Below are positions 16,834 to 26,091 of a DNA stretch of 64,000 bases, one piece after another. This stretch comes from Paenibacillus mucilaginosus 3016 (lineage in GTDB: Bacteria; Bacillota; Bacilli; Paenibacillales; NBRC-103111). Under the pieces are notes generated by a model. That model saw only the letters and a list, made by a program, of their open reading frames with translations. It was not told the DNA's origin and did no database searches. The position numbers and the translations under genes are program-made. Position 1 is the stretch's first letter. Every line of letters starts with the position of its first letter. Location of the stretch: contig NC_016935.1 of assembly GCF_000250655.1 (NCBI RefSeq), positions 1,754,001 through 1,818,000 on the forward strand. Direction: 5' to 3'.

Positions 16834-17514
16834 ATGACGGCGAGAACGATGCCGGAAGCCATGATATTTGATGTAGACGGCACTTTATTTCAGACGGAGA
16901 CACTGCTGCTTCCAGCTTATCACGCCACGTTTGACCGCCTTCGGAGTGAAGGATTGTATGTGGGGGAGACTCCGCCCGAGCAGTATATCCTGGGAAGCCT
17001 CGGCATGCTCCTGGAGCACATCTGGCAGCAGGTGATTCCTGAATCGGACGTGGCCGTGCACCGGAGAGCGGACGAGCTGCTTCTGCAGTATCAGGTGGAA
17101 GGGATGGCCCGCGGCGAAGGTCTGCTCTATGAGGGCGTGGCGGAGACGCTGAAGGAGCTGCGGGCACGCGGCATCCGTCTATTCACCGCGAGCAACGGCC
17201 TCGAAGGGTATGTGAAGGGCGTAATCCGTGCCCAGGGACTTGAGCCTCTCTTCGAGAGCGGGGGCCTGTTCAGCGCGGGTGAGCACAGCACAAGGTCCAA
17301 GGTGGACCTGGTCCGCAAGCTGCTGGATCAGTACGGCATCCGGAGCGCCTGGATGGTCGGCGACCGCTCGTCCGATGTGGAGGCCGGCCATGCCAACGGC
17401 TTGTTTGTGGTGGGCTGCGATTACGCGGGCTTCCGCAAGGAAGGCGAGCTGGACGAGGCGGATGTGCGCATCCGCGATTTTCGCGAGATTGTGGGACTGC
17501 TCCCCGAGCGCTAG
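16834..17514 (+). CDS. HAD-superfamily phosphatase (phosphoglycolate phosphatase-like)
   Basis: 226 residues. Motif I is MIFDVDGTLFQTE near residue 9, with catalytic Asp nucleophile and acid. Motif II Ser/Thr is in LFTASNG; motif III Lys in TRSKVDLVRKLL; motif IV in WMVGDRSSDVEAGHANGL. An alpha-helical cap between motifs I and II makes it a subclass I HAD hydrolase, probably acting on a small phosphorylated metabolite. ATG at 16834 follows AAGGGGGA. A separate leader before it (from 16777) is unlikely to be coding. Confidence 0.87.
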   Translation: MTARTMPEAMIFDVDGTLFQTETLLLPAYHATFDRLRSEGLYVGETPPEQYILGSLGMLLEHIWQQVIPESDVAVHRRADELLLQYQVEGMARGEGLLYEGVAETLKELRARGIRLFTASNGLEGYVKGVIRAQGLEPLFESGGLFSAGEHSTRSKVDLVRKLLDQYGIRSAWMVGDRSSDVEAGHANGLFVVGCDYAGFRKEGELDEADVRIRDFREIVGLLPER

Positions 17515-17599
17515 AAAAAGAGGGGAAACGGACAGACCACAGCAGTACAGCAGGGCGGCACTTATCCATATCCCCAAAAGAACAGCATAGCGAAGCAGG

Positions 17600-17632
17600 A
17601 AAAAATCAGCGGGTAACCCCGCTGATTTTTTG
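17600..17632. terminator. Bidirectional terminator
   Basis: TCAGCGGG-TAAC-CCCGCTGA stem with A-run before and T-run after, overlapping the last codon and stop of the minus-strand YheC/YheD gene. Confidence 0.9.
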
Positions 17633-18712
17633 TTTGTACAGCCATGCGGCGAATTCCATCGGCCTTGCGACCGCCTGCCGGTAAGTCTCCCGCTGGCCGA
17701 TGCGGGAGAAGACTTCACGCGAGGGCTTCGGGTTGACCTCGAGCAGCCAGACCCCGCCCTTGGGATCTACGGCAAGGTCGATGCCGACCTCGCACTGCAT
17801 CCCGAACCGCTTCTCAAGATGCTCCACGACCAGCAGACCCAGCGAATAAGCCTTCTTCTTGATCGACGCGACCTTCTCTTCGGAGCCAAACCGGTTTTTG
17901 AGCAGCGTCTCCATCGGAATGGCTGTGCCGCCGCCGTGCAGGTTGGAGGTAACGGAGCGCCTCGGGCCGATCCGGCCGGCGCAGCCGGTGACCTGCCACT
18001 GTCCCTCGCCGTCCTTTTGGACCAGCATCCGGAAGTCGTGCACCCGTCCGTCCTTCAGGGTCAAGGGGATGCCCTGCTGGATGATGTATTTCTCTTCGAG
18101 CTTCCACCCGGCCAGCTTCGAGGGGAGATGCCGGACCGCGAGCTTCTGGACGGGGATGATCCGGCGGCCAGGATCCCTGCCCTGGAGCAGGACCGCATCG
18201 CCGCCCTGCAGCCGCTGCAGGCGGACAATGCCGCGCCCTCCGGTGCCGCTCTTCGGTTTCATATAGATGACGCCGTGGCTCTTCAGAAGATCCTCGACAT
18301 CTTTCACGCTGTGGTAGCGGACTGTAGCAGGCAGGTGGGGGAGGATCTCGTCATGCTCGGCTAGCGCCTGGTGTACGGTCCACTTGTTCGCCAGCTTGCG
18401 GCTGAGATACCGCAGCTTTGCATACCTGCTGCGAAAGCGGGTCAGCTTGCGGTAATTCTCGACACCGTGATACCGGCACCGGTCGTAGATCAGCGGCGGG
18501 AATCCGCACGAGCGGCGCACCCAGCTGCCCTTCTCCGGATCGTAAGTCATCGCCTGAATGCGAGTACCGTCTTCATTCACGTCGTCGGGTGTGAAGACCA
18601 GGACTTCGAGTCCCAGCTTGCGGCCGGAGACGCAGAGCTTGCGGAAGAACGAAAGTTCCTCCAGCTTGCGCCCCGGCAAATACATGGCGAGCACGCCAAG
18701 TTGTCTGCTCAT
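17606..18712 (-). CDS. YheC/YheD family ATP-grasp spore coat-associated protein (paralogue 5)
   Basis: 368 residues. It lacks the N-terminal beta domain seen in two of the paralogues and begins with LGVLAMYLPG. The ATP-grasp core holds the recognisable motifs PPLIYDRCRYHG, VIYMKPKSGTGGRGIVRL (nucleotide-binding Lys and Gly loop), YIIQQGIPLTL, FRMLVQKDGEGQWQVTG and GGVWLLEVNPKPSRE with metal-binding Glu and Asn. B. subtilis YheC and YheD are coat-associated proteins of unknown reaction; the fold joins a carboxylate to an amine or thiol. Start ATG follows GGAGGAGGT. Last gene of a three-gene operon. Confidence 0.88.
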   Translation of the reverse strand: MSRQLGVLAMYLPGRKLEELSFFRKLCVSGRKLGLEVLVFTPDDVNEDGTRIQAMTYDPEKGSWVRRSCGFPPLIYDRCRYHGVENYRKLTRFRSRYAKLRYLSRKLANKWTVHQALAEHDEILPHLPATVRYHSVKDVEDLLKSHGVIYMKPKSGTGGRGIVRLQRLQGGDAVLLQGRDPGRRIIPVQKLAVRHLPSKLAGWKLEEKYIIQQGIPLTLKDGRVHDFRMLVQKDGEGQWQVTGCAGRIGPRRSVTSNLHGGGTAIPMETLLKNRFGSEEKVASIKKKAYSLGLLVVEHLEKRFGMQCEVGIDLAVDPKGGVWLLEVNPKPSREVFSRIGQRETYRQAVARPMEFAAWLYKQKISGVTR

Positions 18713-18718
18713 GCGGCA

Positions 18719-19924
18719 TTACCTCCTCCGCCGGGGAGTGGGCCGGCGCACCCCGGTCAGCTGCTGTAAGGATACGGCCGAGTCGCCGGCGGCCGCGCTG
18801 CGTTTCAATTTGGAGAGATGAATGCAGTACTGGATGAGGTTCTCCAGCGATTTTTGGCGGATGGGCGGTTCATCGAATTTCATCGGCTTGGAGTTCGCCT
18901 CGAAGAACCAGATCCTTCCGTCGCTGTCCACCCCGAGATCCATCGACATCTCGCCGAGGATATGGCCGCTGGCGCTTTCGATCCGCCGGGCGACGGTAAG
19001 GGCCGTTTTCTTGGCGCGGATGAGGATCTTCTTGGCCGTCGTGGTCCCGAAGGAATAGGCGAGCAGCTTGGCGGGGTCGTCGATCGATCCGCCCCGGGGC
19101 ACATGCGTCGTAATGCTCATTTTGCCGGCCAATCTCGCCCCGATGCCGGCAACGGACCACGCTCCCTTGCCGTTCTTCTGCACAAGTACGCGAAGGTCGA
19201 AGGGGCGCTGTTTGTACAGCGAAAGCGTGATCCCCTGCTGTACGATATAGTCCTGGGAGCCGACCAGCGGCCCCAGCTCCGTCCACAGCTGGCGGGTGCT
19301 CGGGTAGCGCGAGATGTGGCTCTTGGTTTTGTCCTGGATGCTGAGCTCGAACATCCGGGATTTGCTGCTGTTCTCCACCCGGCTCACCTTCATGATGCCC
19401 TTGCCCGCCTTGCCGCGGATCGGCTTCAGGTAGAGGAACGGATAGCTGCCGAGCAGGGTTTCGATCTCCTCGCCCCCGGGCGAGAGCCGCTGGGTCGCCG
19501 GGATCACGCTGCGGGTCTCCTTGGATTTGCTCAGCCATTCGAACAGCGTCCATTTGTTGAAGAACGAAGGGTTGAAAAAATGGATCTGCCGGTGGCGCAG
19601 GCACGTCTGCAGGATCTGCTGCACCTCGGGCAGCAGCTCGAACTTGCGGTACGGGATGCGGTTGTAGATCACGTGGGGGAGGGGGAACACCTGCCGCTTC
19701 CATTTCTTGCTGGAAGCGGCGTAAGTGTAGCCGACGGCGGTATCGCCGCTGAGCTTGAAGTCGGCGGTGGTCATGACGTAGACGAGCACGCCATGCTCTT
19801 CCCCCTTGCGGATCAGGTCGATAAAATTGTCCTGATTCCCCCTGAAAATCCTCTTCTCATCCACGTAAGTGAGGATGGCCATCGTAGGCCGGCCGGTCTT
19901 TTTCTGCTGTGCGTGTAAGTCCAC
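18719..19924 (-). CDS. YheC/YheD family ATP-grasp protein (paralogue 4)
   Basis: 401 residues with the same core as its neighbours: HVIYNRIPYRKFE, FLYLKPIRGKAGKGIMKV, YIVQQGITLSL, FDLRVLVQKNGKGAWSV and RIWFFEANSKPMKFDE. Like paralogue 5 it has no N-terminal beta domain. The GTG start directly follows the TGA of the upstream gene; AAGGAGGG is eight bases before it. The C-terminus ends in an Arg-rich tail (GVRRPTPRRRR), which might bind an acidic polymer or coat partner. Six bases separate it from the next gene. Confidence 0.88.
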   Translation of the reverse strand: MDLHAQQKKTGRPTMAILTYVDEKRIFRGNQDNFIDLIRKGEEHGVLVYVMTTADFKLSGDTAVGYTYAASSKKWKRQVFPLPHVIYNRIPYRKFELLPEVQQILQTCLRHRQIHFFNPSFFNKWTLFEWLSKSKETRSVIPATQRLSPGGEEIETLLGSYPFLYLKPIRGKAGKGIMKVSRVENSSKSRMFELSIQDKTKSHISRYPSTRQLWTELGPLVGSQDYIVQQGITLSLYKQRPFDLRVLVQKNGKGAWSVAGIGARLAGKMSITTHVPRGGSIDDPAKLLAYSFGTTTAKKILIRAKKTALTVARRIESASGHILGEMSMDLGVDSDGRIWFFEANSKPMKFDEPPIRQKSLENLIQYCIHLSKLKRSAAAGDSAVSLQQLTGVRRPTPRRRR

Positions 19925-21292
19925 TCAGGATTCCCTCCTTGACCGAAATCGGCTCAAGTAGAGACAGTAATCGTAGATATACTGCAGGGACGCCTTGCCC
20001 TGTTCCTTCAAGGCCGGATGCTTGAAGATCGAGCGGCCGGGCTTGGAGTTCGCCTCGAACATCCAGATCCGCTCGTTCTGGTCGATCCCGATGTCGAAGC
20101 CGAGCTCCCCGAGGGTGTGGCGGTGCTTCGTCTCGATGTCCTCTGCGAGCTTGATGGCCGACTCCTTCGCATTCGTCAGCACGGTGTCGGCCCGGCTGCC
20201 GAAGATCTGCCTCAGCACCTGCTCGGGGGTCATCAGCATGCCGCCGGTTCTCACGTGCGTGGTGACGGAGCCTTTGCCCGCCTTCTTGGCGCCGATGGCC
20301 GCTACGACCCATTGATTGCTGCTGTTCTTCGTCATGTGGAAGCGGAAGTCGATCGGGCAGGAGTCGATCTCGATCAGCCGGATCCCCTGCTGAATGACGT
20401 AGCCCTGCATATTGTTGCTGTGGCGGTTGACGTGCGCTATCAGGGATTCGAAGCGGCTGAAGCGAAGCAGCACGTTGCGGCTGCCTTTGCGGAACCGTGC
20501 ATAATATCCGCGCTTCGGATTATAAGTTAGACGGTAGATGCCGATCCCGAGCGAGCCGGCCGTCGGCTTCAGGTAGATGAACTTGTGCTTCTCCAGCATC
20601 TCCTTCACCTGGGTGCTGTTCGGGTTGATCTTCGATTCGGGCACATACCGGAAGGCGTCCGTGCCTTCCAGCAGGTGATAGACGTCCCACTTGTCAAAAA
20701 AGCTCCAGTTGAACAGCGGAATCCCCCGCCGGATGAAGCGCTGCTTGAAGGCGTTCATCGACGCGAGCTTCTCCGCTCTGCGGCTCGGCAGCCGGTTGTA
20801 GACCACGTCGGGGAGCGGCAGCACCTTGCGCACCCAGCCCCCTTCGCTGCGCGGCACGATCGCGCTGACCGTCTCCTGCGTCCAGTTCACATCCGAGGGA
20901 GAGAAGCCGAAGTAGAAGGCTTTATCCGATCCGGCCCGCATGAATTCACGGATAAATTCGGTCCGCGAGCCGAAAGGGGATGTCGTGCTTTTGACCACGT
21001 TCGTCAGAATGCCGATCAGCGGTCCCAGCCGGATGTCCCTGCCGCTTGAAGTCGTGACCATCGTCGTTCCGTTCCGGGGGAGCTTCAGCTGGGTGTATAC
21101 CGTCGGCGTCAGGTACAGGTGGTTGCCGCTTTTTTTGAGCAGCTTGAGGCTCAAGGAGACGCTCTTGCTGCCGAGCTTCAAGGTCACGGTACGGGTCTTG
21201 GACAGCTTCAGCGCTTTGGCCAGATCGCCGCTGAGATAGACGGCGCGTTCCTGCCGCTGGGTGACATGAATCGTGCAGGTTGTCAAGCTCAT
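19925..21292 (-). CDS. YheC/YheD family ATP-grasp protein with N-terminal domain (paralogue 3)
   Basis: 455 residues. Residues 1-90 form the beta-rich N-terminal domain of full-length YheC/YheD, ending at the conserved RLGPLIGILTN. The ATP-grasp part has VVYNRLPSRRAEKL, FIYLKPTAGSLGIGIYRL, YVIQQGIRLIEID, FRFHMTKNSSNQWVVA and RIWMFEANSKPGRSIF. First gene of the operon 21292-17606. ATG start with AGGAGG upstream. A long repeat-rich spacer separates it from the other two paralogues. Confidence 0.9.
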   Translation of the reverse strand: MSLTTCTIHVTQRQERAVYLSGDLAKALKLSKTRTVTLKLGSKSVSLSLKLLKKSGNHLYLTPTVYTQLKLPRNGTTMVTTSSGRDIRLGPLIGILTNVVKSTTSPFGSRTEFIREFMRAGSDKAFYFGFSPSDVNWTQETVSAIVPRSEGGWVRKVLPLPDVVYNRLPSRRAEKLASMNAFKQRFIRRGIPLFNWSFFDKWDVYHLLEGTDAFRYVPESKINPNSTQVKEMLEKHKFIYLKPTAGSLGIGIYRLTYNPKRGYYARFRKGSRNVLLRFSRFESLIAHVNRHSNNMQGYVIQQGIRLIEIDSCPIDFRFHMTKNSSNQWVVAAIGAKKAGKGSVTTHVRTGGMLMTPEQVLRQIFGSRADTVLTNAKESAIKLAEDIETKHRHTLGELGFDIGIDQNERIWMFEANSKPGRSIFKHPALKEQGKASLQYIYDYCLYLSRFRSRRES

Positions 21293-21299
21293 GTTGAAC

Positions 21300-21850
21300 C
21301 TCCTGAGAGTTTTGCCGCAGGCAAAACTTGCTTCGTAAGGATGGGCTTAGAATTTTTTTGCCGAAGACAAAACATGCAGCGAAAGCAAGGCAGAGCGTTT
21401 TGCCGCGGGTAAAGCTTGCGTTGTAAGTCATGGGCTGAGAACTTTGCCGAAGGTGAAGGTAAGGTGTGTGAGTCGCAGGCTGCGTGTATTGCCGAAGATG
21501 AGGGTTAGCTGGGTGAGTCATAGGCATAGCATACTGCCGAAAGTGCTGGTTGGTGCGTGAATTATAGGCCGCATGTATGCAGAAGGTGAAGATGGGCTGC
21601 GTGAGTTAGGGGGGCATATGCTCTGCCGAAGTTGGAAGATTGCCGGGTGAATCGTAGGCCGAGTGATTTGGTGAAGGTGTAAGATTGCCGGGTGAATCGT
21701 AGGCTGAGTGTATTAGGTGAATGTGGAAGATTGTTGGGTGAGTCATAGGCTGAGTGTACTAGGTGGAGGTGGAAGATTGCTGGGTGAGTCATAGGCTGAG
21801 TGTATTAGGTGGAGGTGGAAGTTTGCTGGGTGAGTCATAGGCTAGCATGT
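21300..21850. repeat. Degenerate tandem repeat array, about 46-bp period
   Basis: The best-kept copies (about 21660-21840) have a 46-bp unit reading GGTGAGTCATAGGCTGAGTG then a TATTAGGTGGAGGTGGAAG segment. Older, more diverged copies (TTTTGCCG...AAAACTTGC...ATGGGCTGAGAA) extend to the start of paralogue 3. About ten copies. There are no unique spacers, so it is not a CRISPR array. Short reading frames through the repeats (rich in His, Ser, Leu) look accidental. Confidence 0.8.
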
Positions 21851-22169
21851 GGCCTGAAGGTTAGCTGTCTAAAAACAAGCAGTTTTGCTAGGAATGCGAA
21901 ACTATTGATTCTATAAAGCTTACTCTGCACCGGCGGAGCGGGGCTCATGGTGTCCTCAGCGTTCAGGGAGGCCTCGGCCCGGCGGTGCGGTATGTGGAGC
22001 TTTGCCGGCGGCAAGGCAGAGTGCCGGTCAGGGGCCGGCGCGACGAGCATCGGGCTTCCGCCCAAGGCGAAGGCATGGCGAAACCGCACCGTACCCCGGG
22101 GCTGCAGGCAGACGAGGTGCCGGTAACCGGGCGAAAGGGACGATTCCCCCGTCGCCTCTGATCCGGCAG

Positions 22170-22365
22170 CCGCAATAGCGGAACTCAGATGCGCTATCGC
22201 GGTATTTCCCGTCATTTCCCGGAGAATAGCGGAACTCAGATGCGTTATTGGCCGGAAAGGCCTCGATAAGGAGCCCGGAGTGATGGAATAAGGCATCACA
22301 GTTCCGCTATTTCGCTGGACGGTTCGTTTAGGCTGAGAATAGCGAATCAGAGTTCCGCTATTTCT
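22170..22365. repeat. Interspersed AATAGCGGAACTCAGATGCG repeats, direct and inverted
   Basis: Copies at about 22173 and 22224 (AATAGCGGAACTCAGATGCG) and inverted versions at about 22299 and 22340 (GTTCCGCTATTT). Pairing of direct and inverted copies could form a large hairpin. The 1.15 kb between the two yheC/yheD groups (21293-22449) otherwise holds no gene. Confidence 0.75.
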
Positions 22366-22449
22366 GTCCCTCTGTCTTATAACTCCTCGCTGACTCATAC
22401 CGCGGCCCCTTAGGTTCACTCTGCCTTTGCCGGGGCAAAGAGAGGGTAT

Positions 22450-23904
22450 CTAGTCATCCGCGCTGCTCACCGCAGCGGCGGGTTTTGTGACGCGGTCCGC
22501 GATCCAAGGCAGCGGTCTTGGAGCCCGTGCTGCGGACGGCCGGAAGCCGGGCCGGTTCGCCGGCGGCGAAGCGTCGGCGAGCAGCGAAGCGTGCGCGGCA
22601 GCTGGCGGCGAAGCGTCGGCGAGCAGCGAAGCGTGCGCGGCAGCTGGCGGCAGAGCGTCGGCATGCAGCGCAGCCAGTGCGGCAGGTGCCGGTGGAGCGG
22701 CTGCGCGCTGCATGCCGTGCCCGGCACCGCGGCCGGCAGCCGGCAGCAGGCTCGCTGCGTACTGCAGCGGCCGCAGCAGGGCGGCTTCGGCGGCCCGGGC
22801 GTCGCCGAGCAGCGTGAAGACGCTGCGGCCGGGCTTCGAGTTCACCTCGAGCAGCCACAGGCGTCCGTCCCGGTCCACGCCGAAGTCGATGCCGAGCTCG
22901 GCGAACCGGCCGTACCCGGCTTCCAGCGCCTCCGGCAGCTCCGCGGCGAGCCGGCACAGCTCGCGGTGCAGCGCGGCACCGCGCTGCGCGCCGAAGCGGC
23001 CGGCGAGGAACGCCTCCGCCGGAGCGGCCGTGCCCCCGCCGTGCAGGTTGGCCGTCACGCTGCCCGCGGGCGCCTGCCGCACGGCGGTGCCGGTCAGCTG
23101 CCAGCGGCCGCTGCCGTCCTTCTGCACCAGGGCGCGCACGTCGAACGCCGCGCCCGCTTCCGTCTGCAGCTGCAGATACTGCTGCAGCAGATACCGCCGG
23201 CCGCGCACGAAGCCGCGCAGCCACTGCCCCAGCGCGGCCGCATCCGCGAAGCCGCGCGACACCTCGCGCCCGCGCGCATCCCGGCCCCGCACGGAGTAGG
23301 CCGCCTCGGCGGCCTCCCCCGTACGGGAGGGCTGCGCGCCAGCGCGGAGAGCGCCGCGGCGCACGTGCAGCACGCCGCGGCCCTGCGAGCCGGCCTGCGG
23401 CTTCAGGAGCACCTCACCGTGCTCCTGAAGCCAGGCGGCCAGGGCCCGCGGGGTGAGCGGCTCTGTGCGCGGCAGCAGCGCCGTGAAGCGTCCGTCCCGC
23501 TCGAGGTGGCGGTGGACGTCCCATTTGCCGGGCAGCGGCGAACCGAGCAGCTGCACGCCCGGCTCCGCCTGCAGCCTCCGCAGCGCCGCCCGGTAGAGGG
23601 CGGACGCTTCGCGGGAGAGGCTGAAGCAGCGGTCATAGACGAGGGCGGGCAGCGGGCAGTCGGTCCGCTCCCAGCGCCGGGCCGCCTCGTTATAGCGGTA
23701 GCCGGTGATGACGTCGTCCCCCTCCGGCAGATCGTGAGGCGTGAAGACGAAGACGGAGAGCCCCAGGGGGCGGCCGGCACGGATCAGCCGGCGGTAGAAG
23801 CCGCGGTTGTCGAAGGGCGGGAGTCCTTCGGTCCTGGCCGTGAGAATGCCGACCGACCGGCGTCCGTCGCCCGGGGACGGGATGACCTGCCATGGCTGGA
23901 TCAT
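22450..23904 (-). CDS. YheC/YheD family ATP-grasp protein with repeat tail (paralogue 2)
   Basis: 484 residues, extremely GC-rich. Core motifs: ALVYDRCFSLSREAS, VLLKPQAGSQGRGVLHVRR, YLLQQYLQL, FDVRALVQKDGSGRWQLTG and RLWLLEVNSKPGRSVF. After the core comes a tail of about 100 residues with tandem 14-residue units, PPAAAHASLLADAS, probably disordered. A GTG at 23913 is an alternative start; the ATG at 23904 has GAGGTGAGG before it. It follows paralogue 1 by 30 bases and they are likely co-transcribed. Confidence 0.87.
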   Translation of the reverse strand: MIQPWQVIPSPGDGRRSVGILTARTEGLPPFDNRGFYRRLIRAGRPLGLSVFVFTPHDLPEGDDVITGYRYNEAARRWERTDCPLPALVYDRCFSLSREASALYRAALRRLQAEPGVQLLGSPLPGKWDVHRHLERDGRFTALLPRTEPLTPRALAAWLQEHGEVLLKPQAGSQGRGVLHVRRGALRAGAQPSRTGEAAEAAYSVRGRDARGREVSRGFADAAALGQWLRGFVRGRRYLLQQYLQLQTEAGAAFDVRALVQKDGSGRWQLTGTAVRQAPAGSVTANLHGGGTAAPAEAFLAGRFGAQRGAALHRELCRLAAELPEALEAGYGRFAELGIDFGVDRDGRLWLLEVNSKPGRSVFTLLGDARAAEAALLRPLQYAASLLPAAGRGAGHGMQRAAAPPAPAALAALHADALPPAAAHASLLADASPPAAAHASLLADASPPANRPGFRPSAARAPRPLPWIADRVTKPAAAVSSADD

Positions 23905-23934
23905 AAGCCTCACCTCACTTCAGGAGATTGGGAA

Positions 23935-25302
23935 TCAGAATTTGGCGGCGAACCTGGCGTACTGCACGAGCCCTTTGACCGACGGGCGGATCTTGCGCTC
24001 GGTATCGAGCGGGGTGTTGTCTTCCTTGGACGGCTTGGAGTTCACCTCAAGCAGCCACACCCGCCCTGCGGTGTCGATCGCCAGGTCAATGCCCAGCTCG
24101 GCAAAATGCCCCGGAACCTGGCTCTCAATGCCCTTGGCGATGCTGAGCGCCGCCCGGCGCAGCTTCGGAAGGCCGCCGGAGGCGGCGGCGGAGCCGCTGC
24201 GGGCCAGTGCGTCCTTCACCGTCGACAGCGAGCCGCCTCGCGCCAGGTTCGAGACGAAGTGCTGGCTTCCGGCGATCCGGGCGACGATGGAGGTGATTCC
24301 CCACTGCCCGGTATCCCCGCGCTGCACGAGTGCCCGGAAGTCGACGGGGCGGCCGCCCACGGTCAGCAGGTTCAGCCCCTGCTGGATCTGGTATTTCTGG
24401 GTTTTGACCTTGCCGGCAATCGTATTGAACAGCTGGGTGAGGGTCGAGAATGACTGCTTGCGGGCCCCGTTCAGGGAGGTGAAGTGGCAGAGATAGGAGC
24501 CCTCCGGCTGCCGCCTGACCCGGATGATGCCTTTGCCGAGACTGCCCGTGATCGGCTTCAGGAACACGGTGGGATGCTTCGCACACATCGACTTGAGCAT
24601 GGTGAAGCTGCGGAGCAGATGGGACTCCGGCAGATAGGTTCCCAGGCCGGTCTCCTTGCGGAGGGCGTCGAACACCTCGGTTTTGTTCAGGTATTTCTCA
24701 TTGAACATGACAGCGTTGTACCGCGTCTTGGCATGGCCCACGAACTGCTGCACGTTCTCCAGGTTCTCCAGCTTGCGCGATGTCAGGCGGTTGTAGAGGA
24801 CGTTCGGCACAGGGAACGTCATCCGCTCCCATGTTCCCGTATAGCGCCATCCTTTCACCGTATCTCCCTGGCCCTGCAGGTCGTCGGGCGTGCTGAAGAA
24901 CACGGAAGCCCCGTATAATCTGCAGGCATCGGTCAGCTCCCGGCAGAAGGCCGTATTCACACCGAACATTTTGTCAGGGGAGCCGGGATGCACCCGGGAG
25001 ACCATGACCCCGATGAGCGGACCGAGCACAAGCGTCCGGGAAGACGATTTATACTGGAGGCACAGCTGATCGTCCTTGAACAGCCCCCATCTCGAAGCGA
25101 GGGCGCCCGAGATGCGCAGCGCACCCGCCTGTGACAAAGGTACGACTCGCACATCCTGCCGGCTCGATCCGAAGCGCAGCTGCAGGGTCTGCTGGAAGGG
25201 AATCTTCCATTTTTTGGCCACTGCTTCACTGAGCATCACAACGGAGCCGTCGGAGGATAGGCCGGAGCTCTGGATTTGGATCTTTACCTTTGTTCTTTTC
25301 AT
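23935..25302 (-). CDS. YheC/YheD family ATP-grasp protein with N-terminal domain (paralogue 1)
   Basis: 455 residues. N-terminal beta domain (KVKIQIQSSGLSSDGSVVML ... TLVLGPLIGVMVSRVH) followed by ATP-grasp core with VLYNRLTSRKLENL, VFLKPITGSLGKGIIRVRR, YQIQQGLNLLTVGG, FRALVQRGDTGQWGIT and RVWLLEVNSKPSKED. The ATG at 25302 follows GGAAGGAG at a good distance; an upstream GTG/ATG extension is not supported. First gene of its pair. Confidence 0.9.
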   Translation of the reverse strand: MKRTKVKIQIQSSGLSSDGSVVMLSEAVAKKWKIPFQQTLQLRFGSSRQDVRVVPLSQAGALRISGALASRWGLFKDDQLCLQYKSSSRTLVLGPLIGVMVSRVHPGSPDKMFGVNTAFCRELTDACRLYGASVFFSTPDDLQGQGDTVKGWRYTGTWERMTFPVPNVLYNRLTSRKLENLENVQQFVGHAKTRYNAVMFNEKYLNKTEVFDALRKETGLGTYLPESHLLRSFTMLKSMCAKHPTVFLKPITGSLGKGIIRVRRQPEGSYLCHFTSLNGARKQSFSTLTQLFNTIAGKVKTQKYQIQQGLNLLTVGGRPVDFRALVQRGDTGQWGITSIVARIAGSQHFVSNLARGGSLSTVKDALARSGSAAASGGLPKLRRAALSIAKGIESQVPGHFAELGIDLAIDTAGRVWLLEVNSKPSKEDNTPLDTERKIRPSVKGLVQYARFAAKF

Positions 25303-25680
25303 GACGGAACTCCTTCCCGGCACCAGGGAGCACAACCTTCGCCTGAAGCGCCTGGAACATTAACAAACGAACTACTTCATCATATGAGGGCGTTTATCCC
25401 TTGGTGAAAAGAAACTGCGGGGCTGCGGAATAAACGTCCCGGTCTCTGCGGAGCTGCGTGAAGGTCCGTCCACCCCGGGCACGGCGATCATGACCCTGCC
25501 GGCCGGCAGGAGCGTACCGTCTTGATGTGCGTGGAAACCGCTTTCTTTTGCCGCAGGGCAGAGGGTCTGCAGGGGACGAACGTCTGTGTGGAGAACGGGT
25601 GTTTCGAAGGTTCCAAAATGAGGAAAAGTAAGTAAACACATACGACAGCACTACTTTTGGGCGGAGGGAGTGAAGCGATC
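25303..25680. other. Intergenic region upstream of YheC/YheD paralogue 1
   Basis: About 380 bases between divergent units. I see no convincing gene or promoter in it. Confidence 0.4.
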
Positions 25681-26091
25681 ATGGCTGTACAAAAAGAGAA
25701 TGGGCGGACGATATCTTACGGGGACGCAAGAGCATCGGGAGGCCTGTCGGTGTTCTCGAAGAAGTTCGACGAGGCTTTTTTCTATGATGGAGACGATCTG
25801 GGAGTGTCCTTGCGGGGGCGGGAGACCGGGTTCCGGCTCTGGGTTCCTACGGCGTGAGAAACGCAGGTGGTTCTGTATCCCGGCGTGGAAGAGGCAGCAG
25901 ACCGGTATCTGCCCATGCGGGAGCTGAGGGGGCTGCGGGAGCTTACGGTTCCTGAGAACCTGGATGGGTGGTGCTACACGTACCGGATCCGTATAGGAAG
26001 CCAGTGGGATGAAGCGCCCGACCCCTACGCCAAAGCGGTGGGAATCAACGGGGAGCGGTCCGTTACTGGAGGTAATGGGAGAGCAGCCTGA
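25681..26091 (+). pseudogene. pulA: Type I pullulanase remnant (N-terminal region only)
   Basis: The frame starts MAVQKENGRTISYGDARASG and continues FDEAFFYDGDDLGVSLRGRE, FRLWVPTA, the family's N-terminal and CBM48 region. A TGA (25855-25857) interrupts it; the same frame then continues ETQVVLYPGVEEAADRYLPM, NLDGWCYTYRIRIG and DEAPDPYAKAVGINGERSV, all typical pullulanase CBM48 sequence, before homology ends near 26070. The catalytic GH13 domain (over 450 residues) is absent. An intact enzyme would cut alpha-1,6 links in pullulan and starch. A ribosome site (GGAGGGAG) remains. Confidence 0.78.

Noticed and set aside
21300..21850. 46-bp repeats as a CRISPR array
   Set aside because: Repeats are contiguous and degenerate, with no unique spacers and no cas genes.
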